From Sphingomonas gellani (lineage in GTDB: Bacteria > Pseudomonadota > Alphaproteobacteria > Sphingomonadales > Sphingomonadaceae), in the NCBI RefSeq assembly GCF_900110035.1, contig NZ_FOCF01000002.1:248001-312000 (forward strand): a stretch of DNA of 64,000 nucleotides, written 5' to 3'. The translations under genes and the position numbers were made by a program. Under the pieces are notes generated by a model, which saw only the letters and a list, made by a program, of their open reading frames with translations, searched no databases and was not told the origin of the DNA. Shown piece after piece: positions 43,002 to 51,775 of this stretch (the stretch's first letter is position 1; each line of letters begins with the position of its first letter).

Positions 43002-43026
43002 TATAAGTAAAATGCATATGGTGCAT
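43002..43026 (+). promoter_or_regulatory. candidate NrtR operator and -10 box at the nrtR start
   Basis: ATGCA-TATGG-TGCAT (43012-43026) is an inverted repeat with perfect 5-base arms that covers the first codons of nrtR. TATAAG at 43002-43007 could be a -10 box, which would make the transcript nearly leaderless. A site here would let NrtR repress itself and pncB, and possibly the divergent hydrolase gene. Confidence 0.4.
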
Positions 43027-43791
43027 AAGGTGCCGGTCGCCAAATCCTCGCAGTCGAAAAGTTTCGATCCGTCGGGTTACGACCGTCCGTCCGTGACCGT
43101 CGATCTGGTGCTCATGAGCGTGGTCGATGGCGCGCCCGCCGCCTTGCTCATGCGCCGCGACAATGCTGGCGGGGCGGATCGCTGGGCACTCCCCGTCGGC
43201 TTCGTGGGCATGGGCGAGAGCCTGGACGCAGCGGCGCGCCGCGTGCTGACCGAAAAGGCCAGGATGCACGGTGCCTATGTCGAACAGCTTTATACGTTCG
43301 GCGATCCGGGTCGCGATCCACGCGCCAGGATCATCAGCGTCGCCTATTTCGCGCTGTTGCCGTGCGAGCGGTTCGCGCGGGCGGTGGATGGCGTGGACGG
43401 GCTGGCGCTCGCACCCATCGTGGCGCCCGATGGCGGCGGCGCGGCGGTGGCGCTGTCGGCGGCGGGCGAGCCGTTGCCGCTCGCCTTCGACCATGGCGAC
43501 ATGCTCGCGCTTGCGGTGAAGCGGCTGCGCGGGCGGCTCGACTATTCGCCCATCGCCCTTGCGCTGTTGCCCGAGCGGTTCACCCTGCGCGCGTTGCAGG
43601 AGGTGCATGAGGCGGTTCTGGGGCGATCGCTCAACAAGGCCGCGTTTCGGCGCCGCATGCTCGACACCGGCTGGCTGGACGCCACTGGCGAGCGGGAGGC
43701 GGGCACCTCCTATCGCCCGCCCGAACTGTACCGTGCGCGCGCGGCGGATCGCACGACGACCGGCCCGGCCGGCCCCTCTTTTCCTTCGTGA
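43012..43791 (+). CDS. nrtR: NrtR-type Nudix-related transcriptional regulator of NAD metabolism
   Basis: 259 residues from the ATG at 43012 (ATG at 43018 also possible). The N-terminal Nudix-like domain reads [38 protein letters not shown]. The Nudix catalytic box is degenerate ([10 protein letters not shown] in place of REUxEE), so no hydrolase activity is expected, as in NrtR. A C-terminal winged helix follows: [36 protein letters not shown]. NrtR represses NAD synthesis genes and responds to ADP-ribose. It is 4 bases upstream of pncB and divergent from a nicotinamidase-like gene. Confidence 0.88.
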   Translation: MHMVHKVPVAKSSQSKSFDPSGYDRPSVTVDLVLMSVVDGAPAALLMRRDNAGGADRWALPVGFVGMGESLDAAARRVLTEKARMHGAYVEQLYTFGDPGRDPRARIISVAYFALLPCERFARAVDGVDGLALAPIVAPDGGGAAVALSAAGEPLPLAFDHGDMLALAVKRLRGRLDYSPIALALLPERFTLRALQEVHEAVLGRSLNKAAFRRRMLDTGWLDATGEREAGTSYRPPELYRARAADRTTTGPAGPSFPS

Positions 43792-43795
43792 CAGG

Positions 43796-45109
43796 ATGAA
43801 CGACGTGGCGCTGACAGACATCGCGACCCGCACCTACGACCATGGCTGGCGGCTCGATCCCATCGTGCGCAGCCTGCTCGATACCGATTTCTACAAGCTG
43901 CTGATGCTGCAGATGATCCGGCACGTGCACCCCGACGTGCAGGCGACATTCTCCCTCATCAACCGCAGCACGCAGGTGCGGTTGGCCGACGAGATCGACG
44001 AGGGTGAATTGCGGGCGCAGCTGGATCATGCCCGCGACGTGCGGTTCAGCAAGAAGGAGCTGATCTGGCTGGCGGGCAACAGCTTCTATGGCGAGGCGCG
44101 CATGTTCGCGCCCGACTTCATCGCCTGGCTGGCCGACTTCCGCCTGCCCGAATACGAGTTGCACAAGGAGGACGGGCAGTATCGCCTGACCTTTGCCGGA
44201 CCCTGGACCCACACCACCATGTGGGAAATCCCGGCCCTGTCGATCATCAACGAGCTGCGCGCACGCAGCGCGATGAAGGATCACGGCCGTTTCGCGCTGG
44301 ACGTGCTGTACGCGCGCGCAAAGGCGAAGCTGTGGGCCAAGGTGGAGCAACTGCGCACGCTGCCCGATCTGGTTCTGTCCGACTTCAGCACGCGCCGGCG
44401 GCACGGTTTCCTGTGGCAGCGCTGGTGCGTGGAGGCGCTGAAGGAAGGGTTAGGCGACCGGTTCAAGGGGACGTCGAACGTCCTGCTCGCGATGGACGCC
44501 GACCTGGAGGCGATCGGCACCAACGCGCACGAACTGCCCATGGTGCTGGCGGCGCTGGCCGAGACCGACGAGGGCGTGCGGCAGGCGCCATACCGGGTGC
44601 TGGAGGAATGGCGGCGGCATTATCGCGGCAACCTGCTGGTCGTCCTCCCCGACGCCTTCGGCACAGCCGCGTTCCTGCGCGATGCGCCGGACTGGGTGGC
44701 GGACTGGACCGGGTTCCGTCCGGACAGCGCGCCACCGATCGCCGGCGGCGAGCAGGTGATCCGCTGGTGGCAGCAGCATGGCCGCGACCCGAAGGAGAAG
44801 CTGCTGATCTTCTCCGACGGGATGGACGTCGATTCGATCATGGAGACGTATGGCCATTTCCACGGCCGCGTCCGGACCAGCTTCGGCTGGGGCACCAACC
44901 TGACCAACGACTTCCGTGGCTGCGACCCCGATGGCGGCACCGCGCTGGAGCCGATCTCGCTGGTGGCGAAGGTGACCAGTGCCAACGGCCGCCCCGCCGT
45001 GAAACTGTCCGACAATCCCGCCAAGGCGACCGGCGACCCGGCCGAGGTCGCGCGCTATCTGCGACTGTTCGGGGAGGAAGGCCGCGCGGCGCAGCGGGTC
45101 GAGGTCTAG
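43796..45109 (+). CDS. pncB: nicotinate phosphoribosyltransferase
   Basis: 437 residues from the ATG at 43796, 4 bases after nrtR (AGGATG at the start). Conserved blocks are [42 protein letters not shown], the phospho-histidine region [28 protein letters not shown] and [11 protein letters not shown]. It converts nicotinate and PRPP to nicotinate mononucleotide (Preiss-Handler pathway). With the nicotinamidase-like gene it forms a two-step nicotinamide salvage route. Confidence 0.96.
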   Translation: MNDVALTDIATRTYDHGWRLDPIVRSLLDTDFYKLLMLQMIRHVHPDVQATFSLINRSTQVRLADEIDEGELRAQLDHARDVRFSKKELIWLAGNSFYGEARMFAPDFIAWLADFRLPEYELHKEDGQYRLTFAGPWTHTTMWEIPALSIINELRARSAMKDHGRFALDVLYARAKAKLWAKVEQLRTLPDLVLSDFSTRRRHGFLWQRWCVEALKEGLGDRFKGTSNVLLAMDADLEAIGTNAHELPMVLAALAETDEGVRQAPYRVLEEWRRHYRGNLLVVLPDAFGTAAFLRDAPDWVADWTGFRPDSAPPIAGGEQVIRWWQQHGRDPKEKLLIFSDGMDVDSIMETYGHFHGRVRTSFGWGTNLTNDFRGCDPDGGTALEPISLVAKVTSANGRPAVKLSDNPAKATGDPAEVARYLRLFGEEGRAAQRVEV

Positions 45110-45123
45110 CGGACGAGCGCTGG

Positions 45124-45158
45124 AAACGGCCCGACGGTCATGCCGACGGGCCGGTTTC
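45124..45158 (+). terminator. hairpin after pncB
   Basis: AAACGGCCCG (from 45124) pairs with CGGGCCGGTTT (45147-45157, one bulged base), ending in TTT, 15 bases after the pncB stop. Likely terminator in front of the convergent catalase-like gene. Confidence 0.6.
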
Positions 45159-45179
45159 GCGTCACCCGCGCGCACTCGT

Positions 45180-46262
45180 TCAGGCGGGCACTTCGTCGAT
45201 GCTTCGCTGAGTCGCCGGCTCGACGCCGTTCTCATGCTGCCGGAACGCTGCCAGCGCGCGGTACACCTGAAGGCGGGCACGCATCACGCTGCCCAACGGC
45301 TGATGCGCGGCCAGGCTGTGCGCGGGACGGAACGTCATGCGATCGTCGAAGAAGCCCTGTCGCGCCGCGCTGTACGCTTCCTGTGCGGGCAGGCGAAGCG
45401 TGGCGATCGTGCGATACGGGCTTTCGTCGGCGGACCATTCGACCGACGCGTCCTCGATCGGCTGCGTGTCCGCATTCGTCCACAGCTGCGCGCGCAGTTC
45501 GTACACCACGTCGTGGTCGCGAAAGAACGCGGTGGCGGCGTGACGGAAACCGTCCTCGTCCTCATGCGGATCGAGGCGCCAGTCCTTCAGCCCAGCCTGC
45601 GCCGGTGAAGCCGGAAAGGCGCCCAGCTTGGCCACGTACTCGCCGAAGCGGATCGGCGCCTGGCTGAAATACGCCTCGACCAGCGGGTGGCTGAAGGGGT
45701 GGCCGAAAAAGTCGGCCTTGGGGCTTTCCGTGCCCAGCGCATGAAGCAGGCGGTTGAAGTTGCGCGCGCCGGCCGACACCGCGCTCTTCACCACTTCCGG
45801 CAGGCCAGCCGATTTCCCGATCACGCTGCCGTCGCGCAGGAAACCCTCCGCCGTGCCCGATGGAAAGGTCGTGCCGCTGGCGAGCACGAAGTCCTGCGTG
45901 TCGGCGTCGTGCCCGGCCAGCTTCTCGCCTGCCACGTCATAGACCTTGATCGCCATGCCGCGATGCGTCGACACGCGGTCGCCCAGCGTCTCGCCCGGTC
46001 CCTGGGCGAAGCGGACGGCGACGGGGTAGGTGCCGGGCGACGCGAACAGGCCCTGCGCCAGTTCCTGCGGCAGGTCGGCGGCCACCTCCAGCGTGCCGAC
46101 CGCCAGTGCGCTGGACTTGGCGTGGCTGGCGCGCACGGCATGATGCTCGCGCTTCTCCACGGTTTCGCTCTGCTGCGTCATGCCGCGGATGATGCCGTCG
46201 ATCGTCTCCTGCTCCTTCGGGGCGGGCTGTTCGATCTCGGGTCGGTAGCGAAGATAGGACAT
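45180..46262 (-). CDS. catalase-related heme protein (y4iL-like)
   Basis: 360 residues. It keeps parts of the catalase core: RASHAKSSALAVGTLEV, PVAVRFAQGPGETLGDRVST with HRGMAIKVYDV, and QDFVLASGTTFPS. The C-terminal MTFRPAHSLAAHQPLGSVMR segment follows. It is shorter than true catalases (about 480 residues or more), so activity may be peroxidase-like rather than catalase. It shares direction with the alpha/beta hydrolase gene 21 bases upstream and is likely co-transcribed with it. Confidence 0.85.
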   Translation of the reverse strand: MSYLRYRPEIEQPAPKEQETIDGIIRGMTQQSETVEKREHHAVRASHAKSSALAVGTLEVAADLPQELAQGLFASPGTYPVAVRFAQGPGETLGDRVSTHRGMAIKVYDVAGEKLAGHDADTQDFVLASGTTFPSGTAEGFLRDGSVIGKSAGLPEVVKSAVSAGARNFNRLLHALGTESPKADFFGHPFSHPLVEAYFSQAPIRFGEYVAKLGAFPASPAQAGLKDWRLDPHEDEDGFRHAATAFFRDHDVVYELRAQLWTNADTQPIEDASVEWSADESPYRTIATLRLPAQEAYSAARQGFFDDRMTFRPAHSLAAHQPLGSVMRARLQVYRALAAFRQHENGVEPATQRSIDEVPA

Positions 46263-46283
46263 GGGAACCCCTTTCTCGGGAAA

Positions 46284-47165
46284 TCAGGGCCGGGTGCCGG
46301 CAAGGAACTGGACGAGCAGGTCCGCGACCTTCTCGGGCGCCTCACGCTGCGGGAAATGGCCGACGCCGGGCAGGCCAACCATCTCGAACGGCCCGTCGAA
46401 CTTGGCGGGGACGGCGGCGAAGCTGTCCTGCGTCGTCACGCCGTCCTCGTCGCCCTTGATGAACAGCGTCGGCAGCGACAGCCTGGTCGTCGCCTTGACC
46501 TTGGTTTCCAGCCACTCGCTGCGGGGATCCGGCGCGGCATTCTCCCAGCGCGAGCGATAGCTGTGCAGGGTGATGTCGACCCAATCGGGATTGTCGAACG
46601 ATCGTGCGACCGTCCGGAACGTCGCCTCGTCGAACCAGCCGGCGGGTGCCCAGTTCACCCAATGGATGTGCGCAAAGCCGTGCGGATCGGCCCGTACGGC
46701 CTGCGCGCCCCGGTCCGTCGCCATGAACCAATGGTACCAATAGCGTTGCGCCTGCTCGAACGGCGGCGTCTTCATGCCGCCCAGGCGCGGCGGCGTCGCG
46801 AGCAGGGTCATGCGCTCGATCCGATCGGGCCAGCCGACCGCCAGTGCCTCCGCGATGTTGGACCCCCAGTCGTGCCCGACCACCGCCAGCCGCTCGATCC
46901 CGAGCGTGTCGAGCAGCGCCATCATGTCGGTGGCGTGGACCGCCGGATTAGCGACGCGCGGCGCGTCCGGGTTCAGCCGGGATTCGCCGAATCCCCGCAA
47001 GGTCGGCACGATCACGCGGTGGCCGGCATCGGCAAGGGTCGGTGCGACATCGTCCCAGGTGGACGCATCGTCGGGCCAGCCATGCAGCAGCAACACGGCG
47101 TTTTCCGACGCCGCACCAAATTCCTCGTAATGGAGCGCAAGATCCGGTGTCTGGACCGTCGGCAT
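46284..47165 (-). CDS. alpha/beta-fold hydrolase (epoxide hydrolase/haloalkane dehalogenase type)
   Basis: 293 residues. Oxyanion-hole motif VLLLHGWPDDASTW, nucleophile elbow VVGHDWGSNIA with Asp as nucleophile, late acid in FIKGDEDGV and the histidine in GVGHFPQREAPE. The Asp nucleophile in GHDWG points to an epoxide hydrolase or dehalogenase rather than an esterase. No signal peptide. First gene of a pair with the catalase-like gene, which suggests detoxification (inference). Confidence 0.9.
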   Translation of the reverse strand: MPTVQTPDLALHYEEFGAASENAVLLLHGWPDDASTWDDVAPTLADAGHRVIVPTLRGFGESRLNPDAPRVANPAVHATDMMALLDTLGIERLAVVGHDWGSNIAEALAVGWPDRIERMTLLATPPRLGGMKTPPFEQAQRYWYHWFMATDRGAQAVRADPHGFAHIHWVNWAPAGWFDEATFRTVARSFDNPDWVDITLHSYRSRWENAAPDPRSEWLETKVKATTRLSLPTLFIKGDEDGVTTQDSFAAVPAKFDGPFEMVGLPGVGHFPQREAPEKVADLLVQFLAGTRP

Positions 47166-47474
47166 GGCGGTGCAACCTCTTGGAAAACAGTGGGGATACG
47201 AAGAACCTGTCGGCCGCGTCGGTGTTCCGGCAGCCGCGACCGGCCGCGTCGAATCACCCTCTGGCCGGGCCGAAATCCATGTTGCGGGGGCTGGTGTGCG
47301 AGGCAGCAGCAGCGACCTCGTGCAATCCGTTGCGAAGCTTGTTACGGTGGCGGTCGCATTCGCGGTCGTTCGGCTGTGCGCTCATGGGCGCGGCGGAACA
47401 AACACGGGTGCGGATGATTACCGACCTCCAATGACGGTCACCGCGTTTCAATGTTCCACAACGGGGAATGAAAA
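47166..47474. other. divergent intergenic region
   Basis: About 310 bases holding promoters for the hydrolase (minus) and the lipoprotein (plus). The plus start has GGGGAATG a few bases before ATG. Short frames here are not protein-like. No repeats noticed. Confidence 0.4.
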
Positions 47475-47744
47475 ATGAAGAAGATTTCTGTTCTCGGCGC
47501 CGCGATCGGCCTGATGGCTCTGTCGGCTTGCAATTCCAGCCCGCGTGAGCAGGCCGCCGACAACATCGAAGCGAACGCGGACAGCGTCGCCGACAACCTC
47601 GAGGACGCCGCTGACAACGCCAGCACGACCGCCGCTAAGGACAGCCTGAACAACGAGGCAGACGCCGTCCGCAACGAGGGCGACCTGAAGGCGAAGGACA
47701 TGCGCACCAACGATCCCGACACGAACCTGTCGAACGGTCTGTAA
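47475..47744 (+). CDS. small lipoprotein
   Basis: 89 residues. The signal MKKISVLGAAIGLMALSAC ends in a lipobox (LSAC), so Cys19 should be lipidated. The mature part is Asp/Asn/Ala-rich and helical, with repeats of the form AD-N-x(3)-AD (DNIEANADSVADNLEDAADN). Such small acidic lipoproteins are common in sphingomonads and of unknown role, perhaps periplasmic stress or envelope spacing. Monocistronic with a strong terminator. Confidence 0.85.
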   Translation: MKKISVLGAAIGLMALSACNSSPREQAADNIEANADSVADNLEDAADNASTTAAKDSLNNEADAVRNEGDLKAKDMRTNDPDTNLSNGL

Positions 47745-47792
47745 GACCGACGGATCGGCCGCGCCGACCCCAGGGTCGCGCGTTCGCAAGAG

Positions 47793-47826
47793 GGGGCGTC
47801 CGCTTCGATGCGGGCGCCCCTTTCTT
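47793..47826 (+). terminator. intrinsic terminator of the lipoprotein gene
   Basis: GGGGCGTCCGC (47793-47803) and GCGGGCGCCCC (47810-47820) form an 11-bp stem with one G-T pair around TTCGAT, followed by TTTCTT. This is the best canonical terminator in the window. Confidence 0.85.
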
Positions 47827-48061
47827 ATGCCTTGACCGGCTTCACGATCTCGTCCTCATTCCTGACGGGCCGCCGAGACACTTTGACGACCGTCGGCGCA
47901 GCACACGAAGCCGAGGTCGGAAATGAGGACGTGATGTCCACCCAGATTGGCGCCGGGTTCGAGGTGCTTGTCTGCCCGGAACGGGCCGTGCCGAGGAGGG
48001 ACGCGCAGGCGGTGATCCGGACCATCACCCCCGGGGTTCCGCTCAACCAAGCACGTGACCG

Positions 48062-48748
48062 TCAGGCCAGCCCCGTTCGCGGGTCCTCGCCCAGCGGTGT
48101 CGGAGCCGCATCGGCCTGCCCGCGCGACAGCAGCGGCTGGAGCAGCAACAGCGCCTGAACGCGGTTCTGCACGCCCAGTTTGCGGAACGTCGCCCCCAGA
48201 TGCGCCTTCACCGTCGCCTCCGTCACGCCCAGTTCGCCGGCCACTTGCTTGTTCGACCGCCCGTCGGCCGATGCCAGCAGGGTGCGGAACTGTGCGCTGG
48301 ACAGGCTGTCCAACAGCGCACGCAGCGAGGCGGCCCGGTGCGGTCGCTCGCCCTCCTGCGGGAAGACAGTGCCACCATTGGCGATCCGGCTGAGGTGCAT
48401 CGTCAGCGTATCGAACGACTGCGTCTTGTCGAGATAGCCCGCCGCGCCCAGCGCGCGCGCCGCCTCCGCCTGTTCCGCGCGATACCTGTCGGAAATCAGC
48501 GCGATCGGGGTCGTGCCGATCTCATGCTGGATGCGCATGAACCCCGCAAAGCCGCCCGCGTCCGGCAACATATCGTCCAGCACGACAAGCCGATACCGGC
48601 CGTGCCGTCGTATCAGTGCCTGCGCCTCCGCGATGGTCGCGGCCTGGTCGATGACGGCGGCGGCGGCGACGGCGCGTATCGCCAGGCACAGCCCCTCGCG
48701 CGTGACCGGATGATCGTCGGCAATCAACACGCGCCCAGGACCGTTCAT
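48062..48748 (-). CDS. NarL/FixJ-type response regulator
   Basis: 228 residues. Receiver domain with D11/D12 (LIADDHP), acceptor D58 in VVLDDMLPD and K108 in GYLDKTQ. The C-terminal LuxR helix-turn-helix is KQVAGELGVTEATVKAHLGA. There is no sensor kinase beside it. It is divergent from the exported DUF11-domain operon starting at 49091, which makes it a candidate regulator of that operon. Confidence 0.92.
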   Translation of the reverse strand: MNGPGRVLIADDHPVTREGLCLAIRAVAAAAVIDQAATIAEAQALIRRHGRYRLVVLDDMLPDAGGFAGFMRIQHEIGTTPIALISDRYRAEQAEAARALGAAGYLDKTQSFDTLTMHLSRIANGGTVFPQEGERPHRAASLRALLDSLSSAQFRTLLASADGRSNKQVAGELGVTEATVKAHLGATFRKLGVQNRVQALLLLQPLLSRGQADAAPTPLGEDPRTGLA

Positions 48749-49090
48749 GCAGGCCTCCGTGAGTTTTACACACGATCCTGCAAGCTAGATTAAGTAGTTA
48801 CCGCAGTTCAAACGAAAAAACCGCTATATTGGAGTTACATAGGTTATCGCCACTCGCAGCTCAGAGGGCCGGGCCCCCGCTTCAGTGTTCGCAAGCTATC
48901 CCCTCGCCGCACAATCGACGTTGAAGTTCCTGCACGCGAGTTTGTGCGCTTCACCGAGGGCGCGACATGCCGCGATCATCCGCGCCGTTAGACTTTGGTC
49001 CAACCCGAAGCCCCTGCAGCGACTCGTTTAACTACTTGGAAAGAGGCGAAAAAGAAAAGCCAATACCGCATTATTACAGCGGGGGCGAAC
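48749..49090. promoter_or_regulatory. divergent control region before the DUF11 operon
   Basis: About 340 bases. An AT-rich part around 48785-48850 contains TATATT (48825-48830), a possible -10 box, within a region much lower in GC than the genes. Binding sites for the NarL-type regulator would be expected here, but I cannot define one by eye. The far 3' part before 49091 has no obvious coding. Confidence 0.4.
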
Positions 49091-50101
49091 GTGACGCGAC
49101 GGGCCGATCATACCGCCATTATGGTGGATCCGCGGCGGGGGGCCGGGGGCGGCGGCACATGGCGGCCTGTCGGCTGGCTCGCCCTCCTGTCCACCCTGAT
49201 ACTGGCCGTCCCGACGATGACGTCCGCGGCCACCCCGGCGGGTTCGACGATCGTGAACACCGCTTTCGCGACGATGGATGGAGAGGGCCGGGATGTCCGC
49301 ATCGCGTCCAATGCCGCCGCCCTGACCGTCGCCGAGATCCTGGACGTCAAGCTGGCCCTGGCCGCCACGGAGCCGCACGTGCCGCGCGGGCAACTCGCCG
49401 CGGTGCCGTTCACTCTCGCCAACACGGGCAACGGGCACGAAGCCTTCGCGATCAAGAGCGAGGGCGGTGTCGCCGTCCAGACGTTCGCGATTGATCGCGA
49501 CGGCGACGGCCGGTTTGATCCGGCGGTCGATCTGCCTCTCCGCGCCGACGCCGTGACACCGCCGATGGACGCCGGCGCGACGGCCAAGCTGCTGGCGCTG
49601 GTCCAGGGTGACACAGCCGGCCCGGCCGACCTGATCGTCCAAGCGCACGCGCAGACCGCGTCCGGACAGCCGGGGTCGGTTCATGTCGGCGAAGGGGATG
49701 GCGGCGGCGACGCGATCGTCGGTCCCGGCACGGCGTCCGACACCTTGCGCGTGACCTTCACGGTCGATGACGACGCCACAGCGCCGAACGTCACGCTGAC
49801 CAAGACGCAGCAGGTCACGGCGCCGGACGGCGGCACCGCGCCGGTGAAGGGGGCCACGGTTGCCTATTCCATAGAGGCGCGCTTCGAGGGCGGGGCCCCC
49901 TTGCGCGACGCTCACCTGACCGATCCCGTTCCCGCCGGCACCCGCTTCGTGCCCGGCAGCCTGCTGCTCGACGGGCAGGCGCTGACTGACGCCGCCGACG
50001 GCGATGCCGGCCGCTGCGACGGCGCAAGCATCGACGTGTCGCTCGGCGATGTTGCCGGGCCGACCACCCACACCCTCCGTTTTCAGGTGACGATCCAATG
50101 A
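49091..50101 (+). CDS. exported DUF11-domain protein A of a five-gene operon
   Basis: About 336 residues from the GTG at 49091. An ATG at 49121 is an alternative; in-frame codons further upstream to 48995 look non-coding. The signal segment is WLALLSTLILAVPTMTSAA. An N-terminal module (STIVNTAFATMDGEG to IASNAAALTV) recurs in the products at 50606 and 51776. An EF-hand-like loop DRDGDGRFDPAVD suggests calcium binding. The C-terminal DUF11-type domain includes VKGATVAYSIEARFEGG and LTDPVPAGTRFVPGSLLLDG. It overlaps the next gene by 4 bases (ATGA). Likely a secreted or surface structural protein; function unknown. Confidence 0.75.
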   Translation: MTRRADHTAIMVDPRRGAGGGGTWRPVGWLALLSTLILAVPTMTSAATPAGSTIVNTAFATMDGEGRDVRIASNAAALTVAEILDVKLALAATEPHVPRGQLAAVPFTLANTGNGHEAFAIKSEGGVAVQTFAIDRDGDGRFDPAVDLPLRADAVTPPMDAGATAKLLALVQGDTAGPADLIVQAHAQTASGQPGSVHVGEGDGGGDAIVGPGTASDTLRVTFTVDDDATAPNVTLTKTQQVTAPDGGTAPVKGATVAYSIEARFEGGAPLRDAHLTDPVPAGTRFVPGSLLLDGQALTDAADGDAGRCDGASIDVSLGDVAGPTTHTLRFQVTIQ

Positions 50102-50574
50102 GGAACTCTGCGATGATCCGTTTACACCGTTGCTGTATCGCCCTTCTGATGGCGTCGGCGCCCGTCGCCGCGTCGGCGGCAAGTCCGATCGAGCTGACGG
50201 CGCGGGTGCTGGTCGAACAGCGTCAGGCCGCCGCCGACGGTACGACGCGCATCGTTCTGGTCCCGCCCGCCCGCGTCACGCCGGGCGACGCGATCGTCTA
50301 CACGCTCATATATCGCAACACCGGCAGCCAACCGGTGCCCGACCTGGTCGTCGCCAGCCCGGTTCCCGGCAACCTGCTCTACGCCGGCCCGGCCGAGAAG
50401 GCGGCGGTGCCAGAGGTGTCGGTCGACGGAAAAGCCTTTGCCCCACTGGCGCAACTGCGCGTCGACGGACGACCCGCAATCGCCGCCGACGTGCGCGCGC
50501 TGCGCTGGCGCATCGCCGCCCCGCTGACCGGCGGCGCGGCCGGACAGGTCGCCTTTCGCGCGATCGTGAAGTGA
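50098..50574 (+). CDS. exported DUF11-domain protein B
   Basis: 158 residues, essentially a signal peptide (CCIALLMASAPVAASAA) plus one DUF11-type beta domain: RVTPGDAIVYTLIYRNTGSQ, PDLVVASPVPGNLLYAG. The ATG at 50098 overlaps the stop of the previous gene, so translation is coupled; ATG at 50113 is possible. It lies 31 bases before the next gene. Probably a small partner of the larger proteins of the operon. Confidence 0.8.
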   Translation: MRNSAMIRLHRCCIALLMASAPVAASAASPIELTARVLVEQRQAAADGTTRIVLVPPARVTPGDAIVYTLIYRNTGSQPVPDLVVASPVPGNLLYAGPAEKAAVPEVSVDGKAFAPLAQLRVDGRPAIAADVRALRWRIAAPLTGGAAGQVAFRAIVK

Positions 50575-50605
50575 GCGCCCAACCACCTTTCACCAGAGGA
50601 CGTGC

Positions 50606-51715
50606 ATGATGAACCGTATCCTTTCACCCGTCGCCCTGCTGGCGGGCACCGGCGCCGGCCTGTTGATCGCGCCGCAGGCACTGGCTCAACAGGTCAGGTC
50701 CGGCACCGCCGCCGGCGTCTCCATCTCCAACCAGGCGACCGTCAGCTATTCGGTCGGCGGATCGTCGCTGACCACCAGCTCCAACACCGCGACCTTCGTG
50801 GTCGACAAGAAGATCAACCTGGCCGTCGCCGAGCTGGGCGGCACGCCGACGATCGTGGCGCGCGGCGCGACGGATCAGGTGACGACGTTCACCGTGACCA
50901 ACCTGACCAACGCGACGCAGGATTTCCGGTTGGAGGCGGATCAGCAGGATGTGTCCATCCCCCTGCTTGGCACCGACGACTTCAACGTGACCAGCGTTCG
51001 CGTCTTCGTCGATTCGAACGGCAACGGCACGTACGAAGCGGGCGTCGACCGGGCGACGTTCATCGACGAACTGGCGCCAGACGCGACCGTGACCGTGTTC
51101 ATCGTCGCCAATATCCCCGATGTGGCCGGGATCACGCAGGCCAATGTATCGCTGAACGCGATCGCGGCGAATAGTGGACAGGCGGGAACACTTGGCGGCG
51201 ACGTCGTTGCGACGCCGCTGACCACGCCCGATTCCCCGACCACGGTGGACATCGTCTTCGCCGACGACACCGGTCTGCTCGACCAGCCGCGCAACGGGCA
51301 GCAGCGCGCGTTCGACGCCTATCGCCTGGGCAGCGCGGTAGTGACGTTGAGGAAATCGGCGCGTGTGTTGAGCGATCCGGTGAACGGGCTGGCCAGTCCC
51401 CACGCCATTCCCGGCGCGGTGGTTGAATACTGCATCACCGTCAACAATGCCGGGCCGAACGTCGCCAACGGGATCACGGTGACGGACGCCCTGCCGGCGA
51501 ACACGGACTATATTTCCAACTCGCTGACGGTCGGCGGTATCGGCACGGGCGACACCTGCGTCCTCAACGGATCGATCGAGGACGATGATGCGGTGGGGGC
51601 CGATGAAAGCGATCCCTACGGTGGTTCGTTCGATGGCGCGACCGTGCGTGCGACGCTGCCGTCGGTGACGCCGCTGGTCCCGCTGAACGTCGGGTTCCGC
51701 GTCACCATCCGATAA
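50606..51715 (+). CDS. exported DUF11-domain protein C
   Basis: 369 residues. Signal peptide to PQALAQQ. N-terminal shared module (VSISNQATVSYSVGGSS, then SNTATFVV), a middle beta domain with an EF-hand-like loop DSNGNGTYEAGVD, and a C-terminal DUF11-type domain (IPGAVVEYCITVNNAGPN, ITVTDALPANTDYISNSL). There is one cysteine pair in the last domain. It matches protein A in module order, as if the two arose by duplication. Probably extracytoplasmic. Confidence 0.82.
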   Translation: MMNRILSPVALLAGTGAGLLIAPQALAQQVRSGTAAGVSISNQATVSYSVGGSSLTTSSNTATFVVDKKINLAVAELGGTPTIVARGATDQVTTFTVTNLTNATQDFRLEADQQDVSIPLLGTDDFNVTSVRVFVDSNGNGTYEAGVDRATFIDELAPDATVTVFIVANIPDVAGITQANVSLNAIAANSGQAGTLGGDVVATPLTTPDSPTTVDIVFADDTGLLDQPRNGQQRAFDAYRLGSAVVTLRKSARVLSDPVNGLASPHAIPGAVVEYCITVNNAGPNVANGITVTDALPANTDYISNSLTVGGIGTGDTCVLNGSIEDDDAVGADESDPYGGSFDGATVRATLPSVTPLVPLNVGFRVTIR

Positions 51716-51775
51716 GGTCAACAAGCAGGAGCAGATTCGGCTCCGGCGCCACCCGCGCCGGAGGACGGCACAGCT

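Noticed and set aside
47825..48046. 73-codon minus frame ending RNEDEIVKPVKA
   Set aside because: The last 22 residues look protein-like, but the rest does not. There is no ribosome binding site, and it lies across the end of a terminator.
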